A stretch of DNA of 18,271 nucleotides from Coemansia sp. RSA 1804 (GCA_027578815.1 JANBTH010000393.1:1-18271); one strand, 5' to 3'. Positions 1-8,238 are shown, numbered from the stretch's first letter. Made by a program: numbers and translations. Notes: generated by a model from the letters alone, not told the origin.

Positions 1-45
1 TCCTACGCAACAAACTCATTCGCATAGTTACTGCTACAACAACCG

Positions 46-51
<6 letters not shown>

Positions 52-86
<35 letters not shown>
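52..86. repeat. (CTG)n trinucleotide microsatellite, about 12 units
   Basis: An uninterrupted CTG run (CAG on the minus strand) lies about 150 bp beyond the DES1 stop codon. On the minus strand one frame reads as poly-Ser and runs to a TAG at 3-5, but that frame has no start, splice or homology support. I treat the run as a 3'-flanking microsatellite. Confidence 0.85.
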
Positions 87-212
87 AATGGGGTTGTGTC
101 TGCTTTGGGCGGTGAATAAGAAGCAAGTATAAAAATTAGACGAAAAGGAAAGAAGAAAGGAATAAAGGCTGAAAAAGAAGAGGAGGAGTTACCAAGAACT
201 GCTGCTGTAGCA

Positions 213-218
213 TTTATT
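213..218 (-). terminator. Candidate poly(A) signal of DES1
   Basis: The plus strand reads tttatt, which is AATAAA on the minus strand, about 20 nt past the DES1 TAA. The position suits a fungal 3'-end signal with a short 3' UTR. The rest of 1-236 holds only the CTG run and purine-rich, AT-rich spacer; no gene is visible. Confidence 0.4.
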
Positions 219-236
219 AAAGAAAGGAAGGGCGGC

Positions 237-1445
237 TTACTTTGCCTTCACAAAGGAGCGGGCGCGCGCCTTCTCCATGGAGATGTCGGCAGCCTTTCTG
301 ATCCTGGCAACAAAGTCGGACTTTTCAGGCGCAAGCTGCTTCGCCTCGCCAAGCGTCGGCACTCTGAGGTTCTTGCGCGCATACCTGTGCGCGTCAAGCG
401 TGCGCACCACGCGCGACTGCGGAGCCAGAAGCGATGACGACACAAACATGTAGAGCACGGCCCACCACGACGTGTGGAAGGCAAGGTTGTCGTAGTACTC
501 GGGCGCCATGCGCTTGATCTCAGGCAGCTTGGTCCACGGCACAAGCGGGAAGTCGTGGTGCTCGTTGTGGTAGCCGATGTTGAGCCAGAATGTGTTGCCC
601 GATCCGTAGTACGAGTACGTCTCCTGTCCGTCGCGGAACGTGTAGTGCTCCTGGATAAAGTGCGCGGCTCCCGGATGCAGCCCAAACCCAAGCAGCACCG
701 AGATCACCAGATAGAGCATGCCGCGCGCACCGCACACCTTGAAGACAGCGACGTCACACGCAATGGTCCAGGCCCAGTTGATCAGCTCCCACCGCGACAG
801 CTGCTTCTGCTGCGCAAGGCCGCGCCCAATGTACATGACGCCGTAGATGATCAGCCAGAAGAACTTCCTCATGGGGTTGTTGCCAATCAGGCGGATCTCC
901 CACTCCAGCGGCAGATCGGGGTCGTATCCGTAGACGCCTTGGTACGTGTGGTGCTCCAGATGGTATCTGCGGAACGACTGCGCCAATGGGACCACAAGCG
1001 GGATGTTGGCAAAGTTGCCCACCCACCGGTTCTGCAGCGTGGTCGCCGCACACAGGTTGTGCGTGAACTCGTGGAAAATAATGCCAATCTGCGTCGATAT
1101 CGACCCGCCAATCGTGTAGGCCACAATCACCATCGTCCAGTTCCAGTCCGTCAGCACACGCCCGAACACGTACGCCAGCACCATCTGCACGCACACCGTG
1201 GCCAGCGTGATCCACACCGTGTTTGTGTCGTATCCATACAGCGTCTCAATGTCCGGGTGGTCCTGCAGGATCTGCTGCTTGCGCTTCCGGTGCGGCTCGT
1301 CATACATGTCAAAGCGCGGCTCCTCGTCGAGTCCCGGCACCGAGCGCTTCCAGAACCCAACGTAGCTGGGAAACCGCATGTCAAACTGCTCATCCTTGTG
1401 CAGTGCCTGGACCGCCTCTGGCGAGCTTGTATCACGAGGCGGCAT
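237..1445 (-). CDS. DES1: Sphingolipid Δ4-desaturase (dihydroceramide desaturase)
   Basis: A 402-residue, intronless membrane di-iron desaturase that would introduce the Δ4 trans double bond into dihydroceramide in the ER, on the route to glucosylceramide. The N-terminus carries the DES-type segment (FPSYVGFWKRS and a PHRKRKQQIL stretch, about residues 25-60) that precedes the fatty-acid-desaturase fold. Three histidine boxes are visible: HEFTHN (125-130), HLEHH (162-166) and HNEHHDFP (293-300). The family-typical HPGAAHFIQEHY lies at 257-268. Hydrophobic segments fall near 76-97, 103-123, 195-210 and 240-255. Length is slightly above the usual 320-380 because of a basic C-terminal tail. The ATG is the first in frame, and a TATA-like box lies about 126 bp upstream. 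The first histidine box has F-T where L-S or I-S is common, but all the iron-ligand histidines are present. Confidence 0.95.
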   Translation of the reverse strand: MPPRDTSSPEAVQALHKDEQFDMRFPSYVGFWKRSVPGLDEEPRFDMYDEPHRKRKQQILQDHPDIETLYGYDTNTVWITLATVCVQMVLAYVFGRVLTDWNWTMVIVAYTIGGSISTQIGIIFHEFTHNLCAATTLQNRWVGNFANIPLVVPLAQSFRRYHLEHHTYQGVYGYDPDLPLEWEIRLIGNNPMRKFFWLIIYGVMYIGRGLAQQKQLSRWELINWAWTIACDVAVFKVCGARGMLYLVISVLLGFGLHPGAAHFIQEHYTFRDGQETYSYYGSGNTFWLNIGYHNEHHDFPLVPWTKLPEIKRMAPEYYDNLAFHTSWWAVLYMFVSSSLLAPQSRVVRTLDAHRYARKNLRVPTLGEAKQLAPEKSDFVARIRKAADISMEKARARSFVKAK

Positions 1446-1570
1446 CTTTACGCTTTCCTCACGGCAGGGGAAAAAAGTTGTCTGATGGGAAAGTGCGAGA
1501 AAAATAAGGTGAGCGAGAAAGAAGGAAACAAACTACCGAAAACGCAGTAGCCAGCAGGTATTCCGAGGTG

Positions 1571-1579
1571 CTTTTTATA
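1571..1579 (-). promoter_or_regulatory. TATA-like box of DES1
   Basis: The minus strand reads TATAAAAAG, 126 nt upstream of the DES1 ATG, in a compositionally suitable AT-rich context. This is a sequence match only; the transcription start is unknown. Confidence 0.4.
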
Positions 1580-1920
1580 GTTTAACGGGCAAAAGTACAA
1601 AAAACAAGGCTGCACGTGATGAGAGACCAAGCTGCTTTGTATGGCTGTGTCTCAAGAACGTATAGTACTTTTTCGTTTTGTTCTGCTATGCCTTGTTTAG
1701 CCTTTGTGCAGGTAGGTAGAAGGGTGTAGAAGAAGGCTGGACACGGATGTGCTCTGGAAAGCCAGTCAATGGTTTTACTACTAATACTACTACTACTGTT
1801 GCTTTCCAAGTTGCTTTAATCTTGTTTTCCCTTGCTACAAGACAAATGAGGTCAGACGGGAAAAAGAAGGAAAGACAGAGGTTTTCGGGCGAGTTTAGAA
1901 GAAAAGGCAAAGAAAGAGCG

Positions 1921-1928
1921 TATAAAAG
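1921..1928 (+). promoter_or_regulatory. TATA-like box, plus strand
   Basis: TATAAAAG stands 111 nt before a plus-strand ATG at 2039, with a CT-rich tract (about 2018-2036) just before that ATG, as is common at fungal transcription starts. It would be divergent to DES1. It may be chance in an AT-rich spacer. Confidence 0.25.
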
Positions 1929-2038
1929 CGGTTAGTAAGAGATGAAATAAAAAATAAAGCAAACCGCCAGTTGAAGAAAGCGCAAGAACAAGAAGCGAAG
2001 AAAGCGTCCAGCCTCGTCCTTTTCCCCCTTTTTCACGC

Positions 2039-2269
2039 ATGCCAAGAGGACATGCCATATTTTTTTTTCCCGTTTTCTCTTCTCTGTTAAGCTTTTGCCT
2101 TTTCCACCACACAGACATTCGTCGTGCTCTTTCCCTCCTCCCCCAACAAGCGCCAAAGCTAGAGAGCTCCCCCCTCTCTTCTCCCAAGAAAAAGCCCTGG
2201 AAAGCCTCTCTCACCAACGAAAAGCGCATTGACTGGGAAACAGCAATAACAAGAGTGAAAATAGAATAA
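2039..2269 (+). CDS. Possible small membrane or secreted protein ORF (76 aa)
   Basis: I do not recognise this ORF. It starts with a true ATG and has a strongly hydrophobic stretch at about residues 6-22 (AIFFFPVFSSLLSFCLF), as in a signal peptide or single membrane anchor. A Lys/Ser/Pro-rich hydrophilic tail ends in IDWETAITRVKIE. Upstream there is a TATAAAAG at 1921 and a CT-rich tract; an AATAAA overlaps the stop codon (2265-2270). This promoter-ORF-poly(A) layout is the only reason to list it. Against it: the length is near chance, the hydrophobic stretch may simply be translated T-rich DNA, and it lies antisense to another weak candidate at 2159-2620. It would be the only intact plus-strand gene in the window. 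Confidence 0.15.
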   Translation: MPRGHAIFFFPVFSSLLSFCLFHHTDIRRALSLLPQQAPKLESSPLSSPKKKPWKASLTNEKRIDWETAITRVKIE

Positions 2270-2620
2270 ACCCGCACATCCATCCCATTTTCCTTCCTTT
2301 CCTTTTCGCCTCTTCCCTTTGTGCGGGACCGAGACATCCCGCCACATCAGCTCTTGCTTCTGCAATTTGCTCATGTGCGCAAGCTGTGAGTTTGTGGTGG
2401 TCGTAGTGGTGTGGTTATTCCACTGCAAAAAAGCCTGATTTTTCTCCGCATAAAACCACTCTGTCTCCTGGGGGTCTCGGCCCTTATCATTTGCTGGAAC
2501 TGTGGGCCTCGACTGGGACATATCCATCAAGCAATCAATCGCTCCATATCCAAAGTGGAACCATTTTTGCTGCGTGCAATAAGCTAGCAACCAGTCTGGA
2601 TCACCACAGTTAGTAAGCGG
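2159..2620 (-). CDS. Unrecognised protein-like reading frame, possible exon or relic
   Basis: An open minus-strand frame follows an in-frame TAG at 2621-2623. Its first part reads like protein rather than spacer: it is rich in Trp and Tyr (PDWLLAYCTQQKWFHFGYG, then ETEWFYAEKNQAFLQWNNH, then MSKLQKQELMWRD). After about residue 105 it degrades into low-complexity sequence. The first in-frame ATG only comes at the MDMSQS segment. Just upstream the minus strand has TACTAAC (plus 2609-2615) followed 12 nt later by a CAG ending at 2596, which resembles a fungal branch point plus 3' splice site. It could therefore be an internal exon starting at 2595, a decayed gene, or chance. I cannot assign a family and found no convincing partner exon before LAS21. 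Confidence 0.2.
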   Translation of the reverse strand, partial: PLTNCGDPDWLLAYCTQQKWFHFGYGAIDCLMDMSQSRPTVPANDKGRDPQETEWFYAEKNQAFLQWNNHTTTTTTNSQLAHMSKLQKQELMWRDVSVPHKGKRRKGKEGKWDGCAGLFYFHSCYCCFPVNALFVGERGFPGLFLGRREGGAL

Positions 2621-2900
2621 CTACTTTTTTCTGAGTGGTGTGGGCTTTGCTGTGCTGTCCAATCGGAAAAGCATATATTCGCTGCTCAGTCCATCCTAAA
2701 AGAAGAAGAAATTACTAAAGGCGGTTTGGTCTTGATCTGCAAAGAAGCACCAGACCGTCCCGTTCCCACTTGTGCAAATCCCATCCTTCTTTCCTTTGTG
2801 CGTGTGTGTGGTTGACCACATGAAAAAAGCTGAAAAGATAAACAAATAAACAACATGCGTCTATATTCAAAGAAGAAAAGATAAAGGCCTGTTGTCCGGC

Positions 2901-5765
2901 TCAAAGCCACAGCAAACATCCGACAGCAACAAAAAAAACATGATAGCCCAAAAACCACGCAACCTGGTACAGATACCGCGGAGAAAACACGGACCATATA
3001 AACAGGTGAGTCCGCATTAGCGCCACAATCACGCTGAGCGACAGAAGCGTGCACGCCTGCCATGTATGTGCTGCGGTCACCACATCCACCAGGTCCCTTT
3101 GGAACTCCGCATGCGTCTTAGAGCCGGTGCTGCTGGTGCTGCTTGTGCTGCTCAGTGCCGTGCTGGCTAGAGCTGCAACTCCCCACCACAGCGGACCGGC
3201 CCAGTTGCTGACAAACATCAGCACTCCAACCAGCGCCTCGCTGTACCGCGATATTCCGGCGTACGAGTTGCTGATATCCAGCGAGGCAAGCGAATTGGAA
3301 TTGCCCAGTGCATAGAACGCTGCGTGCAGCAGACAGAGCTGCACCAGCGTCTTGGACGGACGCAGCTTGTTCCAGCAGCCAACGCTGCCAGCCCATGGTG
3401 TTGAGCCATGCTCTGGATCGCAGTCGTGTCCAGACCCCCCACCACCACCACCAGGCAGCAGCTGTGGGAAGAACAGCACAAAGATAGCGGCAAACAGACC
3501 AAACAGCGGAATGTTGTGTGGACGCGAGAGCAGCACCAACACCGGCACCATGCCAAACAGCACGTCTAGCGAGGCCGTCTGGCGCGCAACATGGCCACCA
3601 ACAATGTCCTGCTTGCTGCAGATCGACCAGAGCCGCATCGACAGCGCCCCGGCAACAGCAAGAACAGCCGTGCAACCATACACTGCATGCGCCATGCCTG
3701 CAACCCCGGACGGCATCAGAGCCCGCGCAAGCGCCCAAACCGGCCCTGGCACGCCAAGCGTCTCCCATCCACGGTTGCGCTCCATCTGATAGACAAGCGC
3801 GCCAAACATTGCATAGGCATACGTCGCACGGAATGCCTTCTGGCACATACGCAGCTTTCTGTAGATTGGGCGGAAACCTCCTCCTCCTCCTCCGATAGCA
3901 CTCTGGAAACAGAGTCTCCGGAGCGTTGCACGGTGCAGCCAGTGCACGTACAGACTGAACGACACAACCGTTGCAATGCCCAGCACCCACATGAGTTTTA
4001 CGTGCGACGAATTGAGGTAGAAGCGGATGTCTATTTCCCCAGGCCAGTTCTGGCCCGTCTGATTCCACGCCCTGACGATGCGGAAGAGCACCATCTGCAT
4101 CACCGTGCGCACTGCGCTGCCCGTGTTGGCAGCAGTGGCGACCCGCATCACAAGCATTGTCTGGACCCAAAAGTACCAGAACTGGTGCTCTTCTTCGATG
4201 ATGCTGCTCGACGAGTTTGACAAAACATACGTGACCATCAGCATGGCCGCAGGGAGACCCAGCGCCAGCTGTTTTGTCTTGAGGTTCACGATGCCAGACC
4301 CGCCACGAAGGCTGTTCTGCATCAATGCAACAAGCGCCAGCGCTGCTACGCCGATGATCAGTATCCCATAGACCATGGCTGGAACGTCGTAGCCGCTAAA
4401 CGCACGCGAAAGCTCCTCGTTTGCCTGCTCCATGAACTCGTAGTACGCACGCTCGGCCTTGCCAGCCAACCCGTCATCATCATTTGAAGAGGTAGAACAC
4501 CTGCTGTGTGCCCACAGTGCTGCCACATACTTACACCGCAGATCGTCCTCTGCGCCGCCGTCGCCGCAGCTTGGCGTGGCCATGCGAGCAACCTTACCGA
4601 CGTCAACCTCCTGGATCGAGGGGGAGTTGGCTCTGACCACGTCAAATATCTGGGCAGCAGTGAGCTGCAGCATCCGCAGACGCTCCATGTCAGAGTAGAC
4701 GTCCAGAAGCTCGTGCAGCGGCAGCCCAAGGTTGTTCTTGGGCACGGGCACGCCAAACAGGAGAGCCAGCGTAGGCACAAGGTTGATCTGGGGGACTTCT
4801 CTTGCAAGCAAGGCGGACAGTGCGTTTTTCCCGCGGTCGGCAATTGGCTTGCCGCGGATGCCCTGGCCCATGAACACAAACACCGTGGATGTCTCCAGCT
4901 TGGAGTTGCCGCCGTGGTTCCCGATCTCGTTCATGGCATGGTCGCCCAGAAGCACAAACAGCGTGGGCTTTACAACAACGCCAGGAGCAGCGTTCTTGGC
5001 GCGCTCCTCGTCCTGGCGACGGAGCATCTGGTAGATGGTCTTGACAACCCCGTCCATCTCCCTCTGCTTTGGCTTCATCAGCGGACTGGCAGGACCGGCA
5101 AGATGGCCGATGTGGTCCAGCCCCAGGTAGTGGAAGATGGTCACGTCCCAGTCGTCGCGCTCCAGCTCGGGCCGCACATGGCGGGTGACGTTGTTATCGA
5201 CCTCGACGGTGTCGGTGACAAAGAACGAGGACGTGCCGTCGGTCTTTGTGAATATGTCTGGAAACAGGCGCAGCCACGTGTCATCGCCAAACATGTTGAT
5301 CGTCTTGTTCCTGTGGTGCTTCAGCTGCCACAGCAGGTTGTCGTGGTACTTGAGCGAGGAGCTGGTGTCGGACTCGGCAATGTTTAGCACGGCGTCAAGG
5401 AAGTTGGGCACCGTGCCGGCCATCAGCGCCTTGATGCGCGGCATCGTCACCGTTGGAGCCAGCGCCTTCGCAGTGAAGCCAACGGCCTGGCCATCGCGCA
5501 GCAGGCTCTGCGTGTAGTCCATGGCCGAGCTGTTGCCAAACACAAAGTCGTTGCGCAGCGCATCCACCAGCATGATCACGAGCCGGTCGTACTGCGGCTC
5601 AGCGTCGGGCGTGGCGGTGCGGCCAATATCCGGCGGCTGGTCCTGGGGCCGCGCAAACCCGGGGATGCTCTTTTTGTAGGGGAAGAAGCCCTTGACGAAG
5701 AAGCCCAGCCCCACGAGCTCGACCAGAACAACCACCGCCAGCACGCATAGTCGCCGCCAGACCAT
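2901..5765 (-). CDS. LAS21: GPI ethanolamine phosphate transferase 2 (GPI7/PIG-G type)
   Basis: A 954-residue, intronless ER membrane enzyme. By family knowledge it transfers ethanolamine phosphate from phosphatidylethanolamine to the second mannose of the GPI precursor. An N-terminal signal anchor (about residues 7-27) is followed by a lumenal alkaline-phosphatase-superfamily domain (about 60-345). Visible metal and catalytic motifs are MLVDALRNDF (65-74, Asp68), APTVTMPR (103-110, nucleophile Thr region), GLDHIGH (215-221) and GDHAMNEIGNHGG (274-286). N-glycosylation sequons occur in this part. From about residue 465 to the end it is a multi-pass membrane region, closing with the conserved-looking RTHLFIWSVFSPRYLYQ block. 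Length sits between yeast Las21 (about 830) and human PIG-G (about 980). Two Gly-rich loops (GGGGGG) interrupt the membrane part. GPI7 is preferred over GPI13/MCD4 from the PTVTMPRIKALMAGT and GNHGG context. Confidence 0.92.
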   Translation of the reverse strand: MVWRRLCVLAVVVLVELVGLGFFVKGFFPYKKSIPGFARPQDQPPDIGRTATPDAEPQYDRLVIMLVDALRNDFVFGNSSAMDYTQSLLRDGQAVGFTAKALAPTVTMPRIKALMAGTVPNFLDAVLNIAESDTSSSLKYHDNLLWQLKHHRNKTINMFGDDTWLRLFPDIFTKTDGTSSFFVTDTVEVDNNVTRHVRPELERDDWDVTIFHYLGLDHIGHLAGPASPLMKPKQREMDGVVKTIYQMLRRQDEERAKNAAPGVVVKPTLFVLLGDHAMNEIGNHGGNSKLETSTVFVFMGQGIRGKPIADRGKNALSALLAREVPQINLVPTLALLFGVPVPKNNLGLPLHELLDVYSDMERLRMLQLTAAQIFDVVRANSPSIQEVDVGKVARMATPSCGDGGAEDDLRCKYVAALWAHSRCSTSSNDDDGLAGKAERAYYEFMEQANEELSRAFSGYDVPAMVYGILIIGVAALALVALMQNSLRGGSGIVNLKTKQLALGLPAAMLMVTYVLSNSSSSIIEEEHQFWYFWVQTMLVMRVATAANTGSAVRTVMQMVLFRIVRAWNQTGQNWPGEIDIRFYLNSSHVKLMWVLGIATVVSFSLYVHWLHRATLRRLCFQSAIGGGGGGFRPIYRKLRMCQKAFRATYAYAMFGALVYQMERNRGWETLGVPGPVWALARALMPSGVAGMAHAVYGCTAVLAVAGALSMRLWSICSKQDIVGGHVARQTASLDVLFGMVPVLVLLSRPHNIPLFGLFAAIFVLFFPQLLPGGGGGGSGHDCDPEHGSTPWAGSVGCWNKLRPSKTLVQLCLLHAAFYALGNSNSLASLDISNSYAGISRYSEALVGVLMFVSNWAGPLWWGVAALASTALSSTSSTSSTGSKTHAEFQRDLVDVVTAAHTWQACTLLSLSVIVALMRTHLFIWSVFSPRYLYQVAWFLGYHVFFVAVGCLLWL

Positions 5766-6023
5766 TGTCCCGTCCCTTCTACCAGTGTCGGTCTCGAGCT
5801 AATGCGCAGGGTGTAGATTGGTAATGCGCATGCGCCCAATGTGCAGTGATTAGAATAAACGCACAGAGAAGAGAAAATATGTGGAAACAGAAACAGCGAG
5901 AGAAAAGAAAGAGGGGACGCTCAAAAAAAGAATGTGTGGGGAAAAGCAAAGTTTATGCTACATCTGATTGAGGGATCAGCCAGACCGGACCGGACTAATA
6001 TAGAATGGCATGGCATGGCATGG
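5766..6023. other. Compact spacer: LAS21 promoter and cactin 3' flank
   Basis: Only 258 bp separate the LAS21 ATG from the cactin stop, so this segment must hold both the cactin 3' end and the LAS21 promoter. It contains a GC-rich palindrome (5825-5836), a CCAAT sequence on the plus strand at about 5836-5840 and, on the minus strand, a second CCAAT near 5816-5820. No TATA box and no gene are visible. Confidence 0.55.
5825..5836. promoter_or_regulatory. TGCGCATGCGCC palindromic element upstream of LAS21
   Basis: A perfect palindrome (GCGCATGCGC, 5826-5835) lies about 60 bp upstream of the LAS21 ATG in an otherwise AT-rich stretch, next to CCAAT sequences. It resembles the animal NRF-1 (α-PAL) consensus. 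Whether a fungal factor binds it is unknown; I list it as a candidate binding site on symmetry and location alone. Confidence 0.3.
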
Positions 6024-6024
6024 C
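6006..6024. repeat. (TGGCA) pentanucleotide tandem repeat, about 3.8 units
   Basis: Three full TGGCA units and a partial fourth directly abut the cactin stop codon (TAG on minus at 6024-6026). A small slippage repeat. Confidence 0.7.
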
Positions 6025-7928
6025 TAGCGGCGGTAGTAGTGGCGCTTGAATCGGAAGTACAGCTGCAGCACGCCGCGGTCAAAGACGTTGCGGAAGCCGC
6101 GGCGGCGGTTGTACTCCCACTCGCGATTGACGATGCGGAAGGCAATGTCCTCGTACGGCGGGCCAGCAACAAAGCGCAGGACAACAGTGTCGTCTCCGCC
6201 GGCGGGATCGCTTTCCACGCGGTAGGTGGGCGCCGCCGCCTTGTCGATGAGGTCGGGGTAGAAGATGTTGAACTTGTAGCCCTGCACGACCTTTGGCGGC
6301 GGGTTGTCCTTGTCGTAGTGCGTCTGGTTGTACTTGTTCCACTCGTACCCCGTGTGCACGCGGTTGAAGTACCGCGGCTTGCGTGGCCGGTGCTTGTCCT
6401 GCCACGCGTAGTGCTTTGCCGGAACCGCCGCCTCCACGCTAAACACCGCCTCGCCCGGATCGCGCTCCTTGCCAGCCTCCGCCTCGTACATTCTGCGCTC
6501 GGCGTCGACTGCTCCTCCATCGGCTGCTGCCTCCTCAGCGCCTGCAGACTCTGGCTGCTGGTCCAGGATGCGCCGCTGGAGCTCCTCGAGTCGACGACGC
6601 TTGCGCTGCTCAACCTCGGCTGCCGTCTCATGCGCACCAGCTGCACCGGAGACAGCAGCGTCGCCTGTCAAAGCCTCCGACGCAGACGCCGCAGCGCGTC
6701 CGCCACGCTGCTGTCTGCGCGCATCGTGCAGTCGCTCTAGACGGCGCTCGAGAATGGCCTGGTGCATCTCGGTCAGCGTGGCGCGTGCCTTGGCCACGCC
6801 CAGCTGGCTGCGCACCTGCTCCCAGTAGTCGACATCCACGGCGCCGCTACGCCCGCCCAATCTGTCGGCCACATCGGCCTCGAGTCGCACTAGATCCGGC
6901 AGCGTCTTGGCGGCAAGCACAGCGCTGACTTCCTGCGCGATCTGCGCATCCGCACGCCGAGCACCCGTGCCGCTGCCTTCGTCATCGCCGGAGCCGCCGA
7001 TCCGCGCGTCGCGTATCTCCTGCAGCCGCCACGCGCACACCGTCAGCATGTTCTCCCAGAACTCGACGTTTTGCGCATTGGTCTCCAGCGCCAAATACAT
7101 CTCCACGTCATGCAGCAGCTGCTCGCACTCGTTCTCGCCCAGTCCATCGACAATCCTGTGCGGCTCATCCACGTCGATGCGCAGGGACCCGAGCGCAACC
7201 ACATCGTCGGCAGTTTCGTCATCAAAATTCTCGTTCGCCAGACGCAGGTTCATCGCCAGCACGTCGATTGGTTTGGGTCGGCCGCTGCGGATCCGGATCT
7301 CCGCCCTCCGCTTCGCCTGCTGCAGATGGAACTCCTCCTCCCGCCGCTCCCAGTCGCCAAGCTTCTCCTGCTCCTGCTCCCTCCGGATCCGCTTCATCTC
7401 CTCGTCACGCTGTGCGCGCTCCACCTCGCGCTGCTCGCGTCGTTTGCGCAGACTCTCCAGCTCCACCGCCGCTTCCTCCCGTCGCCGCCGCTCCGCTGCG
7501 CGTATCTCGCTCTTGCTTAGCCCGCGCGCACGGTCCTGCTCCACCTTCTTTTTCCACACAAACTTCTTCCCCAGCGCATCGTCGTTGTCGTTGAGCCGGT
7601 TATCGCCTTCTGTGTGTTTTCTGCCGCCTGTCCTGCTTTCGTCGCCGTCCTCGTCGTCGGCGCCGCTACTAGCGTCGTCTGATCCGCCATGATCTCTCTT
7701 GCTCTTCCTCTTGTCCCTGTGCTTGTCCTTGCGGCTGTGGTGTCGGCTGCTCTCTTTGCGGCGGGAGTGCGAGGACGATCTGTGGCGATGCTTCTCCCTG
7801 TCGCTGCCCCTGTCTTCTCGCGGCGCATCTCCCGGCGATGCTGACCGCTTTCGCGACCCATGGCTGCTCCTCCTGCGACCCCGGTCCCGGTCCCTCTCAT
7901 GCTTTTCGCTGCTCCTGTCCCGCGGCAT
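6024..7928 (-). CDS. Cactin, spliceosome-associated protein
   Basis: A 634-residue intronless homologue of cactin, a conserved nuclear protein that associates with the spliceosome (C complex) and is needed for faithful pre-mRNA splicing. In order: an RS/KHR-rich disordered N-terminus (1-110); the cactin FVWKKKVE motif (123-130); a long charged coiled-coil (135-215); the mid domain from about 220 to 405, beginning RPKPIDVLAMNL and containing the VEFWENML and VDVDYWEQV helices; an Ala/Glu-rich linker (408-500); and the C-terminal cactin domain (about 508-634). The last carries the signature block from KPRYFNRVHTGYEWNKYNQ through NPPPKVVQGYKFNIFYPDL to the final FRFKRHYYRR. The ATG at 7928 begins MPRDRSSEKH, a plausible start. 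The protein is complete, and slightly shorter than animal cactins because of a shorter N-terminus. Confidence 0.95.
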   Translation of the reverse strand: MPRDRSSEKHERDRDRGRRRSSHGSRKRSASPGDAPREDRGSDREKHRHRSSSHSRRKESSRHHSRKDKHRDKRKSKRDHGGSDDASSGADDEDGDESRTGGRKHTEGDNRLNDNDDALGKKFVWKKKVEQDRARGLSKSEIRAAERRRREEAAVELESLRKRREQREVERAQRDEEMKRIRREQEQEKLGDWERREEEFHLQQAKRRAEIRIRSGRPKPIDVLAMNLRLANENFDDETADDVVALGSLRIDVDEPHRIVDGLGENECEQLLHDVEMYLALETNAQNVEFWENMLTVCAWRLQEIRDARIGGSGDDEGSGTGARRADAQIAQEVSAVLAAKTLPDLVRLEADVADRLGGRSGAVDVDYWEQVRSQLGVAKARATLTEMHQAILERRLERLHDARRQQRGGRAAASASEALTGDAAVSGAAGAHETAAEVEQRKRRRLEELQRRILDQQPESAGAEEAAADGGAVDAERRMYEAEAGKERDPGEAVFSVEAAVPAKHYAWQDKHRPRKPRYFNRVHTGYEWNKYNQTHYDKDNPPPKVVQGYKFNIFYPDLIDKAAAPTYRVESDPAGGDDTVVLRFVAGPPYEDIAFRIVNREWEYNRRRGFRNVFDRGVLQLYFRFKRHYYRR

Positions 7929-8183
7929 GTCTATCCTGTATTATTATATTGACAAATTGTGTGCGTGGTATAAACAATCCAAAACAGAAAAAACAGAACG
8001 GCTCCAGACCTCCTACTTTACAAAGATAACAAGTTACTAGGGCGGACAGAAGAGTAAATGAGTTGGTTTGGCTTGTGGTTTTTTTGGGAATTAATTCGAT
8101 TTCGGTAATATACCATGTCAGAACTACAAGCCAAACAAAGGACGCTTGTGGCATATCACGTGGATTGGCAAACATAATGTTGC

Positions 8184-8189
8184 TTTATT
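8184..8189 (-). terminator. Candidate poly(A) signal of IDO
   Basis: AATAAA on the minus strand, about 136 nt past the IDO TAA. This is a sequence match only. Confidence 0.3.
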
Positions 8190-8214
8190 GCTCTCTATTA
8201 CGCAAGATCTTGTT

Positions 8215-8238
8215 ACAGACAGACAGACAGACAGACAG
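8215..8238. repeat. (ACAG)6 microsatellite
   Basis: Six perfect ACAG units on the plus strand, in the 3' flank of IDO. The same repeat class with the same unit number recurs in the opposite orientation at 14457-14480. Confidence 0.9.

Larger units (their letters stand above)
1446..2900. other. Spacer between DES1 start and LAS21 end
   Basis: This 1.45 kb spacer is rich in poly-purine/poly-pyrimidine tracts. It contains a TATA-like box for DES1 (minus), a TATAAAAG on the plus strand at 1921-1928, a short plus-strand ORF (2039-2269) and a protein-like minus-strand frame (2159-2620). The two small ORFs overlap on opposite strands, so at most one is likely to be real. A CCAAT sequence on the plus strand near 2659 precedes an AT-rich catatat. 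I see nothing else I can name. Confidence 0.6.

Noticed and set aside
3..150. Minus-strand frame reading poly-Ser across the CTG run
   Set aside because: It stays open down to a TAG at 3-5, but has no start, no splice support and no sequence character beyond the repeat.
474..1550. Plus-strand 358-codon ORF antisense to DES1
   Set aside because: It lies opposite a gene with all desaturase motifs, and its His/Val/Arg-rich translation has no family features. Long antisense frames are expected from the GC-rich codon bias.
3118..4170. Minus-strand 350-codon ORF inside LAS21 in another frame
   Set aside because: It overlaps the conserved transferase frame, is Cys/Ala/Trp-rich and has no recognisable domain.
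6907..7692. Plus-strand Ser-rich ORF antisense to cactin
   Set aside because: The poly-Ser/Arg pattern mirrors the charged coiled-coil codons of cactin.
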